Origin: Pleurotus ostreatus/Saccharomyces cerevisiae fusant
Taxonomy: Eukaryota > Opisthokonta
Reading direction: 5' to 3'
Length of the DNA: 15,754 nucleotides
Assembly: GCA_024196135.1 (NCBI GenBank)
Contig: JAMQCK010000793.1
Coordinates: forward strand, 1-15,754
In this document: in pieces, positions 1-7,694 of the stretch
How positions within the stretch are numbered: position 1 is the stretch's first letter
How the letters are laid out: the number at the start of each line of letters is the position of its first letter
Translations under genes and position numbers: made by a program
The notes under the pieces: generated by a model
The model's input: the letters and a program-made list of their open reading frames with translations, nothing else
Told to the model about the DNA's origin: nothing
Databases searched by the model: none

Positions 1-198
1 CCTTACTGCCGAGCGCCACGTTATTTCCCGGCATTTTCCGGCCGCTCCTGCCTAGAGCGGCACATCCGAGTCTTTTCTCTTCCTGACTCGTTTGCTGTTG
101 CTCTAGGTGCGTAGTTATGCGTTCTGTACTGCTGAATATATTACTGACTCGTTTGCTGTTGCTCTAGTGTGATCACTGGCTCGATTCTACCTCGGACA
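1..198 (+). repeat. Dispersed repeat copy A (TGT...ACA family), 5' part off-window
   Basis: Near-identical to the reverse complement of 5763-5960 (I see one mismatch, in the run near position 28) and similar to 6782-6918. By comparison with copy B about 111 bp of its left end lie before the window. It ends at CTCGGACA (198). It contains a 24-bp direct repeat, CTGACTCG...CTCTAG, at 83-106 and 144-167, giving a 61-bp duplication unit that copy C lacks. Its right edge coincides with the point where the neighbouring DUF6589-like reading frame stops resembling its family, so this edge is probably the true outer terminus of an inserted element. It may be a terminal inverted repeat or a solo LTR; no target duplication can be tested because the left flank is missing. 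Confidence 0.8.
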
Positions 199-1928
199 TA
201 GCCATCTCCTCCAGCAGCTGCGGCAGGGGTTTCAAAGCGGCAAAATTCTCCAGTGTTGTCCATTCAGCGTTATGAGCATGAGCTGCCTCACACCAGGCAT
301 CAAGGCGAAGCGCTGCGCCCACGTGTATGATGACCTCGTGCATCTGGCAAAAGCGAGGACCAGCAGCTATTTTACCGGAGTCATGAGGACGAATTCTGGA
401 GATAAAGTACATAAGCAAAGTTGGGTCGGAGTGACTGCTCTTGTCTTTCACAAAAGTGCGCCAAATCACGTTGGCAGCAGCCATCTTGAGATGGAAGAGT
501 CCGGAAATGAAGATCATGAACTGAAAGTGTTGTGTTGGCGTAGCTTTAAGAGTCCGGTGCTCAAGAATGGACATGACCTGCTCATACGTGCCCAAGTTGC
601 CGTGGAAGAGGAGGACGTGGCGCATGATGTCAACAATAGACTGAGCCTGTGAGTCCGAAACATCACTGTTCCCTTTGAGGGATGCCTCGCTAATATCCAT
701 CATGCGGCATGGAGCATAGCGAAGCTTGACTACTGGGATTTTCTCGATCTCATTGGGGTCAGCAAAGTGGTTGCGATACTGATGGAAGTATTCGAGGCCA
801 TGATCTACAAGGGATCGGAGGAAGACCCAGCTGTTAAAGTGCTCACGCTCTGTCTGCCCAGTTGGGTGCACGGCCCTGTCAGGATAGAGCTGTGCGAGGA
901 AAAGGAAAGACACCTTCACACGCTGTTCGTGGGGACACAGTATGTTGAAGCAGCTACAAGAATACAGAAGCTCGGAGCACTTGAACATATCGGGTGTGGC
1001 GCCGTGGTTGAGCGGAAAGATAAAACCTGCCGTGAGATGCGTGAGTGTGTCCCTGGCATTGTCGACAGTAGACATTGACTGCTTGAAGTCAATGTCGACG
1101 TTGTTGTAGGTGTAGCTGGCGGTCAGTGTCTGCCCGATGGCTTGGATAGTGTCCGTAGCTCCGTCAGAGAGCGAGTTGATGGCGAGTAGGATGCTTTGTT
1201 GGGATATAGAGACTCCCATATGATGAAGACAGTCAATAACATGTTGGGGGGTGTTACAGGACTTCAGAAAGACCCCAATGATGGCCTGGAGTGTGTTGCA
1301 CTTCTGGTTAACGCTGCACATCATGATGCTCAAGCAGACCAGCTGTTTCTAAGTGTGCATCAGTAGAGCTCACAACACTTTAGATAAATGCACGCACAGT
1401 GGTGATAGAATTTTTGCGCCATTCATTTGCGCTGTGCAATCCCGGCTCTTTCGAGCGGTTCTTTTGCCCCTGCAACAGCATTCCAACGAAGCTCCAGAGG
1501 CTTGGGGCATCGCGCGCCAGAGAATGTGCCATATCCTCCAGCTGGAAATCCACAATCTGGTCCATCTCCATTGAGGATGCACTGAAGTGCCAGCCACAAT
1601 CCACATCGGTCAAGTGCACGAGGTCATCCTGAAAGCCCGACAGGACATGGTTGTACGCCCATCAATATGTCATCCCGTGTAGCTCGTCACTAGAAGAGAG
1701 TGTGGATAGGAGTGTGGGGATAATCCGTCAGAGATTGAGCGCCATCGGATGCCTGCCAAGGGAGCGGTTGGTGCAGACATAGCTTATAAAGTCAAGAAGG
1801 GAGGACCCTGAGGTCTCGATGATATTGATAATACAAAGTACAGTGTGGTTATCGAGCATAATGAGCGCGTCGCGACGCGATGCAGAACACAGTTGAACGC
1901 CGTCGGCTGGGATGGCCGTCGGAAGCAA
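173..1928 (-). pseudogene. DUF6589-like gene, truncated, with two in-frame stops
   Basis: Reads from 1928 down to 1398, a 49-bp phase-0 intron (1397-1349; GTGCGT donor, CTGAT branch, TTAG acceptor), then 1348 to 173. The downstream exon shows hallmarks I associate with the large Agaricomycete DUF6589 family: the NQKCN start, YNNVDIDFK, TLTHLTAGFIFPLNHG (about residues 96-111 counted from 1333), SGLFHLKMAAANVIWRTF (277-294) and HVGAALRLDAWCEA (337-350). The upstream exon also fits (WHFSAS...ARDAPSLWSFVGMLL). Two TGA codons interrupt it, at 1730-1728 and 1664-1662, both explicable as CGA to TGA. The family normally continues well beyond LLEEMA, but here the frame enters repeat copy A, which supplies the last codons (SEVESSQ) and the stop, so the C-terminus is lost. 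The N-terminus is also missing: the frame is closed just above 1928. Function of the family is unknown. No credible start is visible; ATG 1324 is internal to the domain. Confidence 0.75.
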
Positions 1929-2148
1929 GTACGACGGAGGTCACAGTCACCGCACAAAATGGGAAGGTGGTGGCGTCAGGTGGCGTGTTTGTAGATGTTT
2001 TGTGCCAGCTGCCCCTCACAGGAAAGGGCTGAAGTTTGGGCAGATCAATTACTTACTTGTTCGGTTGGTTGCTCGCTCTCCGCATTGATGCCCACCTCCT
2101 CAGGATAAGGCCCTTTCCTGCAGGGCAAGATGGGTAGGAGCCTGCTCA

Positions 2149-2460
2149 TTGCTGCCACCACCACCTGCTGATTGGCCTTTCCCCATGTTGATGGAGGAGC
2201 TGGGATGGGTACAAGCTGCCGTTGTTATGACCCAGTGCATGGACCAGGAACAACGCTGGTGCGATGAGGAGTACGGGGACGGCCACCCTTTCGATCTTCA
2301 GCTGGACGAGAGCCACAAATGTCTCATCCCTTCAACCCCTGACCACCACTGTCCTACCGGTGATGGTGAGCTGTCCGAGCCGAGCATCCACAACGGCTAC
2401 CATGCATATTCGAGCGACACTGACACAACTCCGTCTGTTGCTGTTGGGATACAAAAGTGA
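2149..2460 (+). pseudogene. Unrecognised coding fragment (acidic, His/Asp-rich)
   Basis: An open frame of 103 codons with a protein-like, acidic composition (MEELGWVQAAV, QRWCDEEYGDGHPFDLQLDES). The frame is open upstream to a possible splice acceptor (TTTCCTGCAG, ending near 2120), so the 5' end may be spliced and the initiation codon is not established; internal ATGs are at 2185 and 2191. It stops at the edge of the tRNA-like sequence (2459-2530), and another protein-like frame on the same strand begins just beyond it, so the two may be halves of one gene split by that sequence. I recognise no family. The stretch 1929-2148 between this and the DUF6589 remnant holds no convincing gene. Confidence 0.25.
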
Positions 2461-2530
2461 CCTGACCTGGGTTTGAACCAAGGACCTCCACCTCTCGGGG
2501 GTGACGGTCTAACCACTGAGCTAACAGGTC
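2459..2530 (-). tRNA. tRNA-like sequence, probable pseudo-tRNA or SINE head
   Basis: On the minus strand 72 nt fold as a cloverleaf. The acceptor arms 2530-2524 and 2465-2459 pair at 6 of 7 positions. The A-box region reads TAGCTCAGTGGTTAGA. The D stem has one mismatch. The anticodon stem TCACC/GGTGG pairs fully around a 7-nt loop CCCGAGA, the variable loop has 5 nt, and the T arm CTTGG-TTCAAAC-CCAGG contains a B box (GGTTCAAACCC). TTTT follows two bases after the acceptor, a plausible Pol III stop. Against a working tRNA: the loop has C instead of U at position 33, and its nominal anticodon CGA (Ser) does not suit the short variable arm. No CCA and no poly-A tail is seen. Confidence 0.5.
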
Positions 2531-2632
2531 TTTAGTTACTGAGGTGCTGATCACTAGTCAACAGTCGCATCGCCACCTCGGTCACCACGCAGCGACTCAC
2601 CAACCTTGCACAACCTCGACTTCAACACTTCC

Positions 2633-2881
2633 ATGGCATACGGCACACACAACTACAAATACGAAGACAAAGATAGTGCCAGCAACTCAGTGATATCCGC
2701 GTCCCCATGCGCTACCTTGTACGATATTGTCAGTGACATGCATGGCTGGGAGGAGAGTTTGGCAAGCCCTGTCTAGGGCTATGAGGTGTACAAGGATGGG
2801 GAGAAAGGGAACTCAGACATGGGATCTTGGTGGATAACTCTCTGGTTGAGGTGTCACGACCCCTCACGGTTCATCTACTGA
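2633..2881 (+). pseudogene. Unrecognised coding fragment with an in-frame TAG
   Basis: The frame is open from 2558 to a TAG at 2774-2776 and then on to TGA at 2879-2881. The peptide is varied and soluble-looking (LHNLDFNTSMAYGTHNYKYE, LYDIVSDMHGWEESLA, then after the stop GYEVYKDGEKGNSDMGSWW). The TAG can be explained as CAG to TAG. The first ATG of the frame is at 2633, but the Ser/Pro-rich lead before it (SPPRSPRSDSP) suggests the exon starts earlier. It lies just right of the tRNA-like sequence and on the same strand as the 2149-2460 fragment, so it may be the continuation of that gene. No family recognised. Confidence 0.25.
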
Positions 2882-3395
2882 AGTGACTACAGCATCTGTT
2901 TGCCTCTCTGCTACCTCAAGGCCTCCGTCTACATACCAGTGTAGTTACTCTTGTACTTTAGCCTTGTTGTTCTGTGCAACATGGCTTCTTGATTTCTTTG
3001 CTCCGTTTCTCCCCTTTTCGGATCTCCTAACTTGTGTCTGTCTTCTATAGTTCCTTTTTGGGTCATTCTGCATCTCCGTGTTCAGGCCTTTGAGGACCAC
3101 AACCAAAGCCGTGTTCTAACATTTGTCTTCTCCGCCCTTGCCACACCCTTGTCCAGCGCTGCCGCCAGGCGACGCTAACGTCTGCATGCACGAGTACAAA
3201 CAGGCCTGTCCATTCCCTCCTTCCTACTGCACTCTACAGGTGGCCCATAGTCTCCAGCAGTCTGACCAGATTGTTCATAACGGACAAGGTGCTACTGTTA
3301 CATGGCTAAGTAAAGGCATATATATATAACTCTGCTTTCAAGACCATCCTAGCTATATGCAGAGCGGAGTCCAAGACTAGCTCAGAGGGCAACAC
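2882..3395. other. No convincing gene; AT-richer spacer with one weak ORF
   Basis: The stretch is pyrimidine-rich on the plus strand. It holds a 68-codon plus-strand frame at 3123-3329 whose first codons are Pro-rich (PPLPHPCPALPPG) and whose end is more ordinary (AHSLQQSDQIVHNGQGATVTWL), but it starts without ATG, has no splice support, and I do not call it a gene. A short TA run (ATATATATATA) is at 3319-3329. The region separates converging reading frames, plus to its left and minus to its right, so it may be shared 3' flanking DNA. Confidence 0.3.
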
Positions 3396-4676
3396 CTACT
3401 TGTAGACGAAGTAGTCCTTGTGTTCCCCCGCGGTCATGGCACACCACACATCCCAGACCTCCTTCACCTCCCCCAGGATCTTCTTAGAGATACGAAGTAC
3501 GACCAAGGACAGTTCCCTCTCCAGCAACAGCATGCCCATGAGGCCCACCAGCCATTCCTCGCCCATCCAGCCCAGTTGCACCAGGTCACCCCGCTGAGTG
3601 ATCCCTGCATGCGCGAGGCCGCGGGCCACCGCATGTAACTGCTCTAGCTTGCCATCTTTCTGTAAGTATCCAGTTGCTCACTGCCTCCTTTGCCTCATGC
3701 AAACTGTAGACAGCCTAAGGGCTTGTGAGCATCATGAGCATCATTGTGCTCAACTGGCCCATACAGATTACTCGTCAACTCACCCTCAGGATGTTTGGCT
3801 GCACCGCATTGTCAGTGGCCAGTTGCTTGGTGTACGCTGACAGCACCATCTCTTCCATCGCGCTCATCCCTGCGTGGGCGGCAAAACCCTTCTGCAAGCT
3901 CTGCAACCACTGTCCCAGTTCCTTCAAATCATCAACAGTAGTCACCCCACGGTGTTGAGGGGAGAGGCGAGGACACAAACAACAGACCACAAGATGACGG
4001 TCAAAGACAAGGTTAAGTGACAGCGTGATATGTGACTATAGGTAAGTATCCCCTTTCGGACGGTCCAAGCACACCAACTCCAACACACGGCCCATGATAT
4101 TGTCTAGACGAGAGATGAGGCAAGGTGCAGTTGCTTCCAGCAAAACTTGCAGCATCTTTGCTCCTCCCGTGTTGTAGGCCACCTTCCATGGCAGTCTGTT
4201 GTCAACCAATGCATCTTCCTTCTCCCAATCCTCGCTGTCCGTCTGGTTGCCGTCACTGAGGGCATGCTGAGGGTCAGTCTCGTCTGCAGCATGTGGCAGT
4301 GCCTGCCTCGCTCACCTCCAAGCATCCTCCTTGCTTCCATCTGTGGGTCCCGCTATCAAAACGGAGGCTGACCTTTCCAAAGCCTTATTTGCACATCAAC
4401 TCAGCATTTTATCCCAACTGACCGCTTGCCATATCTCTCCTGAGGCCACCAGCTCTCGGAACAGCTTGCTTGTGCTTATCAGCACGGGTCCTGGTCCTAC
4501 CCTTTTAATTGCCGCATTAACCGTTGCCAGAGCCAACTTGAGCTTGGCTCTTAGATGGTTAGGCAATACACCCTCCATCGTCAGGTAGTGCAGTTCCCGG
4601 CCTTGCACGAGCGTCACCTGGCGTGCCAATTCGCAATGTACTCAGCCACCTTTGAGCTTACAGCGGCTTCTGACAT
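3396..4676 (-). pseudogene. Spliced gene of unknown function, decayed
   Basis: Reads from ATG 4676 (MSEAAVSSKVAEYIA), 45 nt below a TATAAA box. A one-base frame change near 4630 leads into a frame beginning LARQVTLVQGRELHYLTMEG, which runs to TGA 4398-4396 (plausibly CGA to TGA) and continues in frame. A 60-bp intron (4315-4256; GTGAGC donor, CTGAC branch, CTCAG acceptor) joins SDGNQTDSEDWEKED...WKVAYNTGGAKMLQVLLEA. An in-frame TAG lies at 4038-4036, then VDDLKELGQWLQSLQKGF follows. A second intron of about 124 bp (3783-3660; GTGAGT donor, TTACAG acceptor, phase 0) leads to the last exon, GKLEQLHAVARGLAHAG...MGEEWLVGLMGMLLLEREL, which stops at 3396. The reading is predominantly helical with Leu-rich amphipathic stretches and no membrane segment I would defend. 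No family recognised. Exon borders around 4040 are uncertain. It is divergent from the plus-strand gene at its right. Confidence 0.45.
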
Positions 4677-4720
4677 GATGGTTTGCGTAGGAAGCTACAG
4701 ACATGCCCTCCCTTGCTGCA

Positions 4721-4726
4721 TTTATA
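4721..4726 (-). promoter_or_regulatory. TATA box upstream of the 4676 start
   Basis: TATAAA on the minus strand, in the context AATATAAATGC, 45 nt before ATG 4676. Position and sequence suit a Pol II core promoter for the minus-strand gene. Transcription start is not determinable here. Confidence 0.35.
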
Positions 4727-4848
4727 TTACTGCTCATTCAACATATCCCACACTTAATAAACATAGACCTCACCTGACTGTTCATTCGTAAGCACAACAC
4801 AGTTATCAATCTCGTCAACACCTCTCAAAATCTACCTTCTCTGTCTTT

Positions 4849-5744
4849 TTGCCCTTGTTGCATGGGTGGCATCCAATCCACACCGCGGCCGGGAGGGAGT
4901 GTGCGCCTGAGCCATTGTCCAACCCATCTGTGCTTGGAGGGCGCGGCGGCGCATCTGTCTTTTGTCTTCCGCCGTCACCGCCCCCCTCCACTGGCGCCAT
5001 TGACCTACTTTCGCTTGCACAGTCGCGTCTTACCTTCACTCCGTGTAGCTGGGTCCCAGCGGTGCAAACAACGCAGGTACGTCCATTTCTTCTTACTTTG
5101 GCACTTAAGTTATTTCCGTGTCCCTGCTTACCCTCCCCCCAATTGTCTGCCAGACCAGCGCGTGTTCCGGACCCTCCACATCCTCTCAGCAGCTGCGATG
5201 GTGCCCTCGCCCCAGGTAAGCCACCTCCATATTCATCTTTTGTGTTCTGATCTCACCCAAGTTTCCTCCTGGTGCTGGAGATTCACCCTACCTCCCAATC
5301 ACCCTTCAATCCTCTAGCCTGGAGCCATCTCCTGACATCAAGATGCTTTGCAATCCTCCGCCAATACCATCGCCTTGGGGCGCGTCTCAAGTCCCAGGGC
5401 CATCGTCTCAAGCTCAGGCAGCTCCGCCGCTCCCCGCAGCTATGCCTAGCCATAGTCAGCTGCCTGATGTGCGTCTTCCTCTTGTCCTCTTTCACACATT
5501 GTTACTAAGCTCACGTACAGATACCCGAGCCCCACAAGAAATGATTGTCGTCTGATGCCCGCCACCAGAGTGTGTATGTTATGCACCATTTCCATACCCT
5601 CCCTGACCCCTGCAGGCCACATCGACCCAAGGCAACGGGGCGCAAGCCAGCTCCACCCTAGCCAAAGGAATTCTTTCCTGTCATGCGTGGCACCATGTGT
5701 CGCCCCGTCTTGCTTACTATGGATCCAGTGTGTTCCATCCGTAA
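4849..5744 (+). pseudogene. Spliced Pro/Ser-rich gene, unknown function, one stop
   Basis: Five exon pieces join in consistent phase. The frame up to 5076 (...PCSWVPAVQTTQ) meets intron 5077-5153 (77 bp, GTACGT...GCCAG). Exon 5154-5215 (TSACSGPSTSSQQL) meets intron 5216-5317 (102 bp, GTAAGC...CTCTAG) in phase 2. Exon 5318-5468 (EPSPDIKMLCNPPPIPSPWG, then Gln/Ala/Pro-rich) meets intron 5469-5520 (52 bp, GTGCGT, ACTAAGCTCAC branch region, TACAG). Exon 5521-5571 contains TGA 5542-5544 (plausibly CGA). Intron 5572-5615 (44 bp) follows, and the last exon (ATSTQGNGAQASSTLAKGIL) ends at TAA 5742-5744, three bases before the repeat at 5747. The first exon is open back to 4849 but has no in-frame ATG, so the start is unknown. 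The low-complexity Pro/Ser/Gln composition suggests a disordered protein; no family recognised. The opposite strand has Arg-rich frames, which I read as shadows. Confidence 0.4.
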
Positions 5745-5746
5745 TC

Positions 5747-5778
5747 TGACCGAGGTAGAATCTGTCCGAGGTAGAATC
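5747..5778 (+). repeat. 16-bp tandem duplication at the edge of copy B
   Basis: Two adjacent 16-mers, 5747-5762 and 5763-5778, read TG(A/T)CCGAGGTAGAATC with one mismatch. The second is the terminus of repeat copy B. The duplication blurs the exact element border and may be a relic of insertion or of slippage. Confidence 0.85.
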
Positions 5779-6071
5779 GAGCCAGTGATCACACTAGAGC
5801 AACAGCAAACGAGTCAGTAATATATTCAGCAGTACAGAACGCATAACTACGCACCTAGAGCAACAGCAAACGAGTCAGGAAGAGAAAAGACTCGGATGTG
5901 CCGCTCTAGGCAGGAGCGGCCGGAAAATGCCGAGAAATAACGTGGCGCTCGGCAGTAAGGCGCGAGCGCACAAGTAGGACTGTAGGTAAGCGTACAGTAC
6001 CGGGAAAAAGTCCATAAAATCACAGAAAAATACCATGTGCGCTAGAGAGCGCGTAGACACCAAGTACAACA
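5763..6071 (-). repeat. Dispersed repeat copy B, inverted, full length
   Basis: On the minus strand it starts TGTTGTACTTGG (6071) and ends CTCGGACA (5763), 309 bp, TGT...ACA. It includes the 61-bp internal duplication seen in copy A. It is the inverted counterpart of copy C, with which it brackets a 599-bp interior. A minus-strand frame of about 64 codons (6069-5875) is shared with copy C. The flanks gaatc (left) and gtttt (right) do not form a target duplication. Both a long terminal inverted repeat and a solo LTR remain possible. Confidence 0.85.
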
Positions 6072-6120
6072 GTTTTCTTCCAGAAGCTCGCTCTTCCGCT
6101 CATTCTCCTAGGAGGAAGCC

Positions 6121-6867
6121 ATGATGAGAAAAGCAGCGTGCATGTATAAGATGTCCACCGATCGACCAGATATGGTATGGCATCGCCAGTTTTGCTCGTA
6201 CAAGGATGCCAAGGCGGTAGCCCAGGGCATGTCGCAAGGTGTAGTTGTTGTGATACACAACTACCCAGATAGCGTGGGTGCTGCCTGTTGTGTTAACTCT
6301 TGGGTTGTGTTAACTCTTGGAAGGATGATCCTGCTCTGCAACTGCCCTCCCTTGGCCAGGAGCCGGAATGCGGTGTTTTAGGCACCAACCTGGTGGCCCA
6401 ACGGCAGTTTCACAGTGGGTCATGCGCGTCCTCATGGCTGTCAGGTGTTGACCAGTCCCATGTAGACGCCAGCAAGTGCCATGGCAGCCACCTAGACCCA
6501 TATGTGGCTGGTTCTTTGGTGGATTTTAGGAGTTGGCTAGGCGACTCAGGCAAAGTGTGCTGCCTACTGGACTTCACAGTCCCGATGGCCCAACGCGACT
6601 ACATATCTGAGTAAGTGTTGTCCGGACTAGCAATTCCCTTGACTTTGACGTTTCCACAGTGTGCTGAGTGTGTTGGACTTGGTGTCTACGCGCTCTCCAG
6701 CGCCTATGGTATTTTCTATGATTTTTACGGACTTTTTCCCGGTACTGTACGCTTACCTACAGCCCTACTTGTGCGCTCGCGCCTTACTGCCGAGCGTCAC
6801 GTTATTTCTCGGCATTTTCCGGCCGCTCCTGCCTAGAGCGGCACATCCGAGTCTTTTCTCTTCCTGA
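6121..6867 (+). pseudogene. Small spliced gene broken by a 17-bp duplication
   Basis: Starts at ATG ATG (6121; an in-frame TAG lies 15 nt upstream), MMRKAACMYKMSTDRP, and runs in frame to CCVNSW at about 6303. There an exact 17-bp tandem duplication shifts the frame; skipping one copy gives direct continuation into KDDPALQLPSLGQEPECGVL in the other frame, which stays open to 6610. A 49-bp intron follows (6611-6659; GTAAGT donor, TTGAC branch, TTCCACAG acceptor). Splicing puts exon 2 (DVLSVLDLVST) into repeat copy C, which supplies about 60 more codons, rich in Leu/Phe/Pro, to TGA at 6867. The native C-terminus is therefore either lost or actually encoded by the repeat. Composition is Cys/Ser/Gly-rich with no recognised domain. 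It lies exactly between inverted copies B and C, so it may be the cargo of a B-C element. Confidence 0.4.
6287..6320 (+). repeat. Exact 17-bp tandem duplication causing a frameshift
   Basis: GTTGTGTTAACTCTTGG occurs at 6287-6303 and again at 6304-6320 with no mismatch. Seventeen is not a multiple of three, so the second copy breaks the reading frame of the 6121 gene. The perfect identity suggests a recent event. Confidence 0.95.
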
Positions 6868-6918
6868 CTCGTTTGCTGTCACTCTAGTGTGATCACTGGC
6901 TCGATTCTACCTCGGACA
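6671..6918 (+). repeat. Dispersed repeat copy C
   Basis: Starts TGTTGGACTTGG (6671), ends CTCGGACA (6918), 248 bp. It matches copy B in reverse complement across its length but lacks the 61-bp internal duplication and carries more substitutions, so it is the older or less homogenised copy. Its start resembles the start of the neighbouring copia LTR (TGTTGGAC). The flanks gagtg and gcggg do not form a target duplication. The following 153 bp (6919-7071) hold nothing I recognise. Confidence 0.85.
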
Positions 6919-7071
6919 GCGGGACGCACGGGGGACAGCTCGGCACACTGTGCGCGCTAGCTGCGGTTGCGTGCATGGCGCACCGAAGTGGTCACCCCAC
7001 TGCGCAGAACGCATCACCCGCGACGCAGAAAATCACCGCGAAGGCGATTTCCACGACCGCGGGGGAAGGGG

Positions 7072-7340
7072 TGTTGGACATCTGGCCTGTCACATGTTAT
7101 GACTCACGTATCATATGACGGACACATGGACACACGTGGACACACACCACGACATCATATGTTTATTGTTTACCTGTCCACTGTATTATAACTCACATGC
7201 TACCTACCATCCTGTACATATATAAGGAGGCCCTCTCTGCCCTCCAGAATAACAGGTCTTTACCTACCTCTGCGCTTGCCTCATATCAAGCTCCTTACCA
7301 CCAGGTAAGCTGCTAGGCGCGCTTCCCCGCATGCTCAACA
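7072..7340 (+). repeat. 5' LTR of the copia element
   Basis: Begins TGTTGGACATC and ends GCTCAACA, giving a perfect 5-bp inverted end pair TGTTG/CAACA. It is 269 bp, a usual size for fungal copia LTRs, has a TATA box at 7218, and is followed without a gap by the primer binding site. The matching 3' LTR is outside the window. The five bases before it are agggg; the partner target duplication would have to be sought after the 3' LTR. Confidence 0.88.
7218..7226 (+). promoter_or_regulatory. TATA box in the LTR
   Basis: TATATAAGG, in the context GTACATATATAAGGAGG, about 115 bp before the LTR end. It is the likely core promoter for the genomic RNA, with the start site somewhere in the following 30-40 bp. 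Confidence 0.55.
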
Positions 7341-7355
7341 GGTTATGAGCCCCGG
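7341..7355 (+). other. Primer binding site for initiator tRNA-Met fragment
   Basis: GGTTATGAGCCCCGG begins at the base after the LTR. It is complementary to the anticodon stem-loop of initiator tRNA-Met (CTCATAACC in the loop and 3' stem), not to the tRNA 3' end. Drosophila copia and yeast Ty5 prime this way from a cleaved half-tRNA, so the element probably does too. Confidence 0.8.
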
Positions 7356-7694
7356 TGAGCTGTGACCAGCGCCCCAGTGGCTGCGGCACAATGAGTAGCG
7401 CCTCAGTGGCTGCAACTCAAGTCATCTGTGCCCTTGCTGGCTGCGATAACGATCAGCCCCTTGCCTGCTTGTCTGTTCGCTCCTAGCTGCTCTAAGCGCT
7501 GGCGAAACCATGCCGGATCGCGCTGATTGCTGCTGATCTTCACTGATCGCTGCTGATCGTGCTTAATCAAGGTGCCCATCTCTAGTGGAGATGCTGGTTC
7601 ACCAGGGCGCATCGCTCTTTCGCTCATCGGCGCAATACCTTTGCTGCCTTCATGATGGAATGCGAATCGATGCTGACGATCTTCCCAGATCACC
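7356..7694 (+). other. Untranslated leader with short internal repeats
   Basis: No coding sequence. It contains imperfect repeats of GCGCC(C/T)CAGTGGCTGC near 7369 and 7398, a related CTTGCTGGCTGCGAT near 7432, and a cluster of CTGATCGCTG/CTGATCTTC units at about 7522-7566. These could fold as packaging or dimerisation structure, which is inference. A good splice donor (AGGTAAGC, 7302) inside the LTR and an acceptor-like TTCCCAG (7683-7689) just before the gag start would allow a leader intron, but nothing proves it is used. Confidence 0.45.

Noticed and set aside
272..1078. Plus-strand frames of 126 and 103 codons over the DUF6589 remnant
   Set aside because: They are antisense to a minus-strand frame with clear family motifs.
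3660..4051. Plus-strand splice donors GTAAGTATCC at 3662 and 4042
   Set aside because: They match the donor consensus well, but the plus-strand frames around them are poor and the minus-strand exons read better. Left open as possible antisense splicing.
4815..5039. Minus-strand frame ending in a Cys-containing GCHPCNKGKK segment
   Set aside because: The CxxC resemblance is slight, no second pair of ligands follows, and the plus-strand gene with consistent introns explains the region better.
1..6918. Copies A and C as the 5' and 3' LTR of one retrotransposon
   Set aside because: They are in the same orientation, but no primer binding site follows A, no polypurine tract precedes C, and no gag or pol lies between them.
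7302..7689. Intron in the copia leader
   Set aside because: Donor and acceptor sequences exist, but the donor lies in the LTR and the span is far longer than other introns here; nothing in the sequence shows that it is used.
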